Made by a program: the position numbers and the translations under genes. From contig OZ022339.1 in NCBI GenBank assembly GCA_963989245.1, positions 12,735,022 to 12,799,021 on the forward strand: a stretch of DNA of 64,000 nt, in the 5' to 3' direction. Positions within the stretch are counted from its first letter, which is position 1; each line of letters starts with the position of its first letter. Positions 56,133-64,000 of the stretch are shown in pieces. The DNA is from Nansenia antarctica. Its lineage: Eukaryota; Chordata; Actinopteri; Argentiniformes; Microstomatidae. The notes under the pieces were generated by a model. It did not search any database and was not told the origin of the DNA. It saw nothing but the letters and a program-made list of their open reading frames with translations.

Positions 56133-57983
56133 TACCTCACCCCCTCCAAATTTCTCTCTCTTGCTCTGTCTCAGTTGGAGATTGTGGAGTTGAAGCAGCA
56201 GTTGGAACGCAGTCAGACTCTGTTCCCAGAGAACCCGTCCGTGTGGGTCAAAGACCTCGCAGGGTATCTCAACCACAAACTGACCGCTCCAGAGATCGAG
56301 CCTACACTGAGCAGCTATGCTCACGGTCAGTAAGACTAACCTAAACCTTTCCCATTGGCTACAACCATAACCCTAAGTTTGGTCGTAACCCCACCCTTTT
56401 CTTTGTGGCTGCTCCCAGATTACCCATACTGCCTTGCGGGGAAGGAGCTGAAGGGCGTAATCAAGGCCCTGATTGTCCGATGCAGTGACAATCGGCAAGA
56501 CTTCTTTGACCATTGCGTCTATACCATGCTCAGGGAGCTGGACAAACAGACAGGTACACAGACAAACACAAAGACACTGCTGCTACGACTATTTATATAT
56601 TGTCATATGATCTGATAAAAATGAAATAACAATCTCCCTTTCCCTCTTGTCTCTAGGAGAACCTCTCCATGGCTACAGAGTGTGTATTCAGGCCATCCTA
56701 CAGGACAAGCCCAGAATAGCCACCCAGAACCTGGCCGATGTGAGTCTTGCTTTGTGTGTCTGTTTGTGAAAAGTTGAATCTGTCCGGGGTCAGTGTGGGT
56801 GGGTCACTGCTCTAGGGGCCCTTGTCTGCTACCCTGTCTGCACTTTTTTGAAACCGTTTTTGAGCAAGAGCACGTTGCGTTGATTTAGCTGATGGAAGAC
56901 GATGTGGTCACAATGTTTGAACTGCACAATCTGAAACCACCCAGTGCCTGTATTGGCTGTTTGCTATAACCTCTCCCCTTCCACCAATCCCCCCGCCCCC
57001 TCTCTCTCTTTCTCCATCTCTCTTTTTTTCATCTCTCCCTCTCTTTCTCCATCTCTCCCTCTTTTTCTCCATCTCTCCCTCTCTTTCTCCATCTCTCCCT
57101 CTCTTTCTCCATCTCTCTCTCTTTCTCCCTCTCTTTCTCCCTCTCTCTCTCTTTCTCCATCTCTCTCTCTTTCTCCATCTCTCTCTTTCTCTTTCTCCAT
57201 CTCTCTCTTTCTCTTTCTCCATCTCTCTCTTTCTCTTTCTCCATCTCTCTCTAGTATCTAGAGTTGTTACGGTCAGTTCAGAACCGGCCAGTGAAGTGCC
57301 TGACCATCATGTGGGCTTTGGGCCAGGCTGGATACTATGACCTCAGCCAAGGGCTACGAGGTGGGACACACACACACATATACACACACACACATACACA
57401 CACACACACACACACACAGGCATGTAGTTACCGTACTCATACATTCACACACATGCACAAGCATTGTCTCTCTCCCTGTCGCTGTCTGTCTGTCTGTCCC
57501 CCCGCTTTCCTAATGTCTGGCAGGGTGAAAGTGTGTTGGCGAGAGTTGTGGGACGGGGGTTAACATAGAGCAAGAGCACGCAATAGAAACCACAGACGTA
57601 CACACATCCCCAAAATGAAATTCTGGTGTGACCCAGTTACTGAATGAACAATGTTTTGTGTCCGTCAGTATGGCTCGGCATCATGCTGCCAGTGCTGGGG
57701 GTGAAGGCCCTGTCCTCGTATGCCATCGCCTACCTAGAGAGACTCCTCCTGTAAGTCCAAGTTGAACAAGTTGTTTTTGGTATTTTAAATACGGTCGTTT
57801 TTTTTAAAATGATTATTGTAGTATGTAGTAGTGCGTTGCTTACTGTGTGTGTGTGCGTGTGCATGGCCGTTCGCTCCCCAGGCTGCACGCTAACCTGACA
57901 AAGGGTTTCGGCATCATGGGACCTAAGGAGTTCTTCCCTCTGCTCGATTTCGCCTACATGCCCAAGAACGCCCTACCACCAAG
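55721..57983 (+). CDS. tmem214: TMEM214, seven internal exons
   Basis: Exons 55721-55914, 56175-56325, 56419-56553, 56657-56739, 57255-57360, 57669-57750 and 57882-57983 join in phase with GT-AG sites. Family landmarks are KQNKEQVPPP near the start, NPSVWVKDLAGYLNHKL, FFDHCVYTMLRELDKQTG, GEPLHGYRVCIQAILQDKPR, KCLTIMWALGQAGYYDL, VWLGIMLPVLGVKALSSYAI, LTKGFGIMGPKEFFPLLDFA and YMPKNALPP. TMEM214 is an ER membrane protein reported to act in ER-stress caspase-4 recruitment. The first exon with the start codon and the C-terminal half with the membrane segments are not found. The seventh exon ends in phase 2 with a normal donor, but the following 1.6 kb is a repeat. Confidence 0.93.
56094..56130. 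repeat. (TC)n microsatellite
   Basis: TC run in a TMEM214 intron, shortly before the acceptor of the second exon. Confidence 0.95.
56998..57254. repeat. CT-rich array up to the acceptor
   Basis: CTCTCTTTCTCCAT-type units run without break into the TAG acceptor of the TMEM214 exon at 57255, giving an exceptionally long pyrimidine tract. Confidence 0.93.
57365..57420. repeat. (CA)n microsatellite
   Basis: CA run directly after the donor of the TMEM214 exon ending at 57360. Confidence 0.95.
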
Positions 57984-58303
57984 GTAACATTTTCACATCT
58001 TACAAGTTGAGCCCATATGTATCAATCACAATATATTGTGAAATATGTGTAAAGTCAAGACTTATTTACTAGTTGACGAGCTAAGTAAAAACATTTTTTA
58101 ATATATATATCTTTTTTTTAGACAGAGAGAGAGAGAGAGGGGGGAATTCAAGCACTTTCAATGACCCATGTCTATTTTCAAAAACTTTTAAGGCCTTGAT
58201 TTTCTTTTCTCAAATTCACAAACTTTCAAGGATTTCAAGGACCCGTGGGAACCCTGTATTTAAAAGAAGATAAAAAAAAAAAAGTTCTCAAGAATGTGTG
58301 TGT

Positions 58304-59566
58304 CAGGGTTTCCGTTAACCGATAATTACCGGTCTTTGTCCGGTAAAATTAGTGGAAGTCCGACAAGTTGAAAACTCGTCGGACATAAATGTCCGGTGAA
58401 AATAATTCCCTCTAACCATTTTCAGCTGAGCACCAAACACACACACAGAACACTGCCCGAGAGAGAAGGACCCGCCCCCTTTAGTTAGCCTATAGGCTAT
58501 AGGCTAACTAAAGGGGGCGGGTCCTTCTCTCTCGGGCAGTGTTACACGAGTGTGTGTGTGTGTTTGGTGCTCAGCTGAAAATGGTGTCCCGAAGCGGAGC
58601 GCTTTAACTTTATCGCACAATAACAAGGATAACAAACAAAACGGACAACATTTACACTAAGATGGAGACAAACTTCAGCGATATGATCTAACAGCCGGTC
58701 TTCAGGACGACATACAGACCCGTATGAGCTTACAGGGCTATCCCCTATCTATCTGAGAAAAGGCATAGCCTAGGCTGTAACATCGAACGGAAATTAGCCT
58801 ATACGCATTGCAAGTTAATTTAAAGCCTATTTATTTTCAAAGAGTTTTATTCTATTTTATTTTATCTGATAAAAGGCATATGAACGGAAATTAGGCTAGC
58901 CGTGTCACGCCAGAAGCCTACATGCTTGCACTGTTACTGTTCAATAAAATGTTATACATCTAGACATTGTGGTATTTCTTTATATACGTATCCCAGACTG
59001 CCTATCAATTGTTTCTCAATAAACAGTTATGTTCTCCCCATTGTCATACTCCCGAGCGAAACGAAATGCCTTCCCAACCAGCGAGACCTGGTTATAGAAA
59101 TGACGTTGTTTTATTGATTTAAAAAAAAGGGTAAAACTGGAAAGAGAAAATAGAAAACTCACATTAATCCCAAACAATTTAACAAACTTCAGTTAACGTA
59201 ATGTGGAGTCCGTTCATTGATCGATGCTGTCTGTTCAGTTCCCAGTGAGGCGCCCGTTCAGCGCTGGATTTGACGCATGGCATAGCGCGCATGCGTCAAA
59301 TCATGTTATATTATTATATATTATATAGCTCGCATCTAATCGTATCGGATGAGAAATAGACATTAAATGGCATATATAGGCCGCTACACAACAGTAATCA
59401 CCGCGACAAACAGCTATATTAGATTTGAAAAAAAGAAATATGATTTTGAAAAAAAAAAAAAATATTATATTTTAATATGATGACCGGAATATATCACGTT
59501 TGTCCGGTAAATCGAATTCTTCCCGGACACGATGTCCGACGGCAAATTTTTCTAACGGAAACCCTG
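58304..59566. mobile_element. Non-autonomous hAT-like element with central palindrome
   Basis: The ends CAGGGTTTCCGTTA and TAACGGAAACCCTG are exact inverted repeats, with subterminal TCCGGT and GTCGGACAT motifs on both sides. GTGTGTGT flanks each end, an 8-base duplication that is ambiguous because the target is a GT run. No transposase frame was seen. Confidence 0.88.
58416..58584. repeat. 169-base near-perfect palindrome
   Basis: Arms from CCATTTTCAGCTGAGCACCA inward meet at CTATAG|GCTATAG near 58500 and read back outward to GGTGCTCAGCTGAAAATGG. The only clear mismatch is a small indel and CA/GT length change near 58450 and 58545. Confidence 0.92.
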
Positions 59567-59589
59567 GTGTGTGTGTGTCGGTCTCCTAC

Positions 59590-61101
<1,512 letters not shown>

Positions 61102-61373
61102 CTGTGGGGTCAAAGTTCACGAGCGGACACACAGAGTTATACGCAGTCCCAGATATAAGCTGACAAAGGATGTAGGGGCCTAATGGAAGACTAATTAAAT
61201 ATGTCAGATCAGATCGGTGATTACATCAGAGGGTTGGGAAGGAAGGATGCCTGTTCAGCAAACTGATGGATTGCATTGACAACTTTTATTTTGTTGGTAT
61301 TTTTTTTTTTTTTATGTTGTTGTCGTGTATGTTGATGCCTTTTTTTTCCTCCTTTGTTATATGTTCTGTGATG

Positions 61374-62831
61374 TTATGTTGATGTCATTCTTCTTCTTTG
61401 TTAGATGTTTTTATGATGATTGTAGGTGGTGCTCTCCGCCCCCCTGCTCCGCCAGGCAGCGGCCCAGGGACGGACACCAGCCGCAGGACTGGTCCGACAG
61501 ACACGCCAGACACGACTGGTACCTCGCGGAGGAGCCTGAGCTTGTTTTCTTTTCCAGGTATTTTTTCACTTTGTTTTGTTTGATTTTTTCGCCGACCTCC
61601 GCTGCTTTCCCCCCCGCCGTCTCCCGCCTCTCACTGCCTCCGCTGCTTTCCCCCCCGCCGTCTCCCGCCTCTCACTGCCTCCGCTGCTTTCCCCCCCCCC
61701 GCCGTCTCCCGCCTCTCACCGCCTCTACTGTCGGACTGCAGTGTTCGCCGCCTCCGCTGCCGGACTGCAGTGTTCGCCGCCTCCGCTGCCGGACTGCAGT
61801 GTTTGCCGCCTCCGCTGCTGGACTGCAGTGTTCACCGCCTCTACTGCCGGGCTGCAGTGTTCGCCGCCTCCGCTGCCGGACTGCAGTGTTCACCGCCTCT
61901 TCGTTCCTGTCCCCCGGCTCTGTGTTGCCGGCCGGCCCGCTGCGCGCCGCTCTCAGACATCGCTAGCCTGGCCGTGCTGTGCTACTACCCTCGTCCCGGG
62001 AGGTGGCCACCATTCCCTCCCCGGTTTGGGGGTTGCCGTCTCCGCAGGTGGGTATCGGTCCTTCCCAGCCTTCGCTCACTGCTGCGGGAATTGGTCGCTG
62101 GCATGGCACGGCTAGGCTGGTCGGCCGCGCGGGTTCGGTCCCGGGCTGGCGGCGCAGATGGCGGCGGCAGCGGCGGCACCGCGCTGTCGCTCTCACCTAT
62201 GCTGCCGCTGACCTGCACTCGCTGGACAACGGCCATCGCCTCGCTGCTGCCGCCGCCGCCGCCACCAGGGCGGGCATTCTCCAGCGCCGCCGCTACATCC
62301 ATCGAGGCTCCCAGCAACATCGACACCGGACTCTACACCCCCCCCCCCCCATCCCCGTTCGCTGACTCTGTGTTCCATGTTACTTGTTGTTTTTGTGTTT
62401 CCCATATCCCCTATATTGTCAGCGTCTTTGAGCCTTGGAAAAGCGCTATATAAATTCAATAAATTATTATTAATTATATTAGGGCTCCAAGAACAGGAAC
62501 GAGATATCCTACAGGGGGGGTGTGTGTGTGTGAGAGAGAGAGAGGGGGAGAGAGGGAGAGAGAGGGGGGGGAGAGAGAGAGGGGGAGAGAGAGAGGGGGA
62601 GGGAGAGAGAGAGGGGGAGAGAGAGAGAGGGGGAGAGAGAGAGGGAGAGAGAGAGAGGGAGAGAAACAACAGTTTTAGTAAACAACACATGTAGTCATCA
62701 TCATCAGTCTGACAACGAGATTAATTGCAGGCAAACCAGACGAACACTGCTGATTCCCTACACACTGACTGTACATATGGGTTAGGGTTTGTTCTGTTTG
62801 AGGTAAGAAGCACCACAACACACTGGATCAT

Positions 62832-62873
<42 letters not shown>

Positions 62874-62882
62874 CGAGCGCGT

Positions 62883-62924
<42 letters not shown>

Positions 62925-64000
62925 CACACTGTATCATAGCGTCACTGTGTTCTTTACTGAAGTATCAACAATAGACAAGAGCAACACATCACATGTAAGT
63001 AAGTAAGTAAGTAAAGCTTTATTTATATAGCACCTTTCATACAAGAAATGCAGCTCAACGTGCTTTACAACAGGAATAAGAACATCAAGTGAATATAAAA
63101 ACATATATATAAACATATACAAGCATAGAATGAATATAAAAGCACAGGAAAACACTAAAAAGAGAGACTGTGATTGTTTCCCATCTTCACACCAACTTAA
63201 ATCCCTACTTAAATGTACGCCGACGACACCATTCTTTACACGTCTGGCCCCTCTCTGAACACTGCCCTGACCGACCCCCAACAGAGCTTTAACAGCATCC
63301 AATATGCCTTCTCCAACCTCCATCTTCTCCTAAACACCAATACAACTAAATGCATGATCTTCAATCGGACCCTACCCCCAAGCCTCCTGTCCCCAAAAAA
63401 ATCACCTCACTGGATGGGTCAGTACTAGAATGTGTCAATACATACAAATATCTAGGTATCTGGCTTGATAGTTCACTCTCCTTCCAAACCCACATCAATA
63501 ACCTTCTCACCAAACTGTCAGAACAAGAATTGGTTTCCTGTACCGCAACAAAGCCTCCTTCACCCACTCTGCAAAAACACACTTTGGTGAAAAATGACCA
63601 TCCTGCCAATTCTGGACTATGGAGATATCATTGACAGGATTGCCCCCAAAAACCTTCTCAATAAACTGGACGTCATCCACCATCACACTGTCATCCGCTT
63701 TGTCACCGGTGCCCCTTTCAACACACATCACTGCGACCTGACCTGTCCAAGTCAACTGGCCATCACTCCACACCAGGCGACTGACCCACTGGTTCAGTTC
63801 ATCAATAAATATGTAATAATATGTTACACCTATGGATTTATTCAGTAAGACCATATGTTTTCCATGAACTATTGTCATCTTGTCCACTGTACTTAAAAAG
63901 GAAATAAGTTGCAATTCTAACGTATTTACAATGACGACACATGGAAGATAAAGATCGAGCATGTTTGATTGTTGGGCAATTTGTTTGCAGTAGAATATCT
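61374..64000. repeat. Right copy of the terminal direct duplication
   Basis: It matches 1-2615 from its first base to the end of the window, including the minisatellites (61600-61905), GA tract (62530-62664), CA runs (62833-62923), LINE tail (63000-63105) and RT fragment. The homology continues past the window end. Confidence 0.95.
63205..63848 (+). pseudogene. LINE reverse transcriptase fragment, right copy
   Basis: Identical by eye to 1820-2463, with the same YADDT box and the same frame breaks. The frameshifts therefore predate the duplication. Confidence 0.78.

Noticed and set aside
56908..57261. Lys/Glu/Arg-rich minus-strand and Ser/Leu-rich plus-strand frames
   Set aside because: They come from the CT-rich array in a TMEM214 intron.

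Overview
This window is from a ray-finned (teleost) fish genome. The coding exons are small and bounded by GT/AG splice sites. CA/GT, GA/CT and ATT microsatellites are abundant. The interspersed repeats are typical of fish: L2/Rex-type LINEs with (AAT)n or TTAC tails, Tc1, hAT and Harbinger-like DNA transposons, tRNA-derived SINEs, an R2/NeSL-like LINE, a gypsy relic and a gammaretrovirus-like endogenous retrovirus (ERV). All calls come from reading the sequence; no database search was run.

Four host genes are visible. (1) A DAPK-family serine/threonine kinase on the + strand, 9.4-29.8 kb, in which eight catalytic exons splice in phase into a proline-rich and then lysine/glutamate-rich coiled-coil tail. 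The first tail exon exists in three copies. (2) A complete five-exon trypsin on the - strand, 44.7-46.2 kb, with a TATA box, signal peptide, catalytic triad, specificity Asp and polyadenylation signal. (3) Seven consecutive exons of TMEM214 on the + strand, 55.7-58.0 kb, without its first and last exons. (4) Three in-phase exons of a cysteine-rich PSI-type extracellular protein on the - strand, 59.6-61.1 kb. Genes 3 and 4 converge on a hAT-like insertion and neither 3' end is found.

Layout: 0-9.3 kb is repeat-rich sequence with LINE fragments; 9.4-29.8 kb is the kinase gene, with an antisense 6.6-kb ERV and a decayed Tc1-like element in intron 1; 29.8-36.8 kb is a four-deep nest of elements (orphan repeat family > L2 > Tc1 > hAT); 36.8-40.2 kb holds two pieces of an R2-like LINE in permuted order; 40.2-41.6 kb is an inverted second copy of the orphan repeat family; 41.7-55.4 kb contains the trypsin gene, foldback MITEs, two copies of a roughly 0.75-kb repeat and a second transposon nest built on a gypsy LTR; 55.7-61.1 kb has the two convergent partial genes.

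The first ~2.6 kb and the last ~2.6 kb are nearly identical direct copies about 61.4 kb apart. Either the whole interval is one period of a tandem segmental duplication, or the assembly has duplicated it.

The most unusual items are the kinase with its triplicated, repeat-expanded tail; the ERV, whose intact gag is followed by an in-frame amber codon and a 619-codon ORF that joins a protease remnant directly to RNase H and the integrase zinc finger without reverse transcriptase; and the nested insertions, several of which can be proved from target-site duplications.
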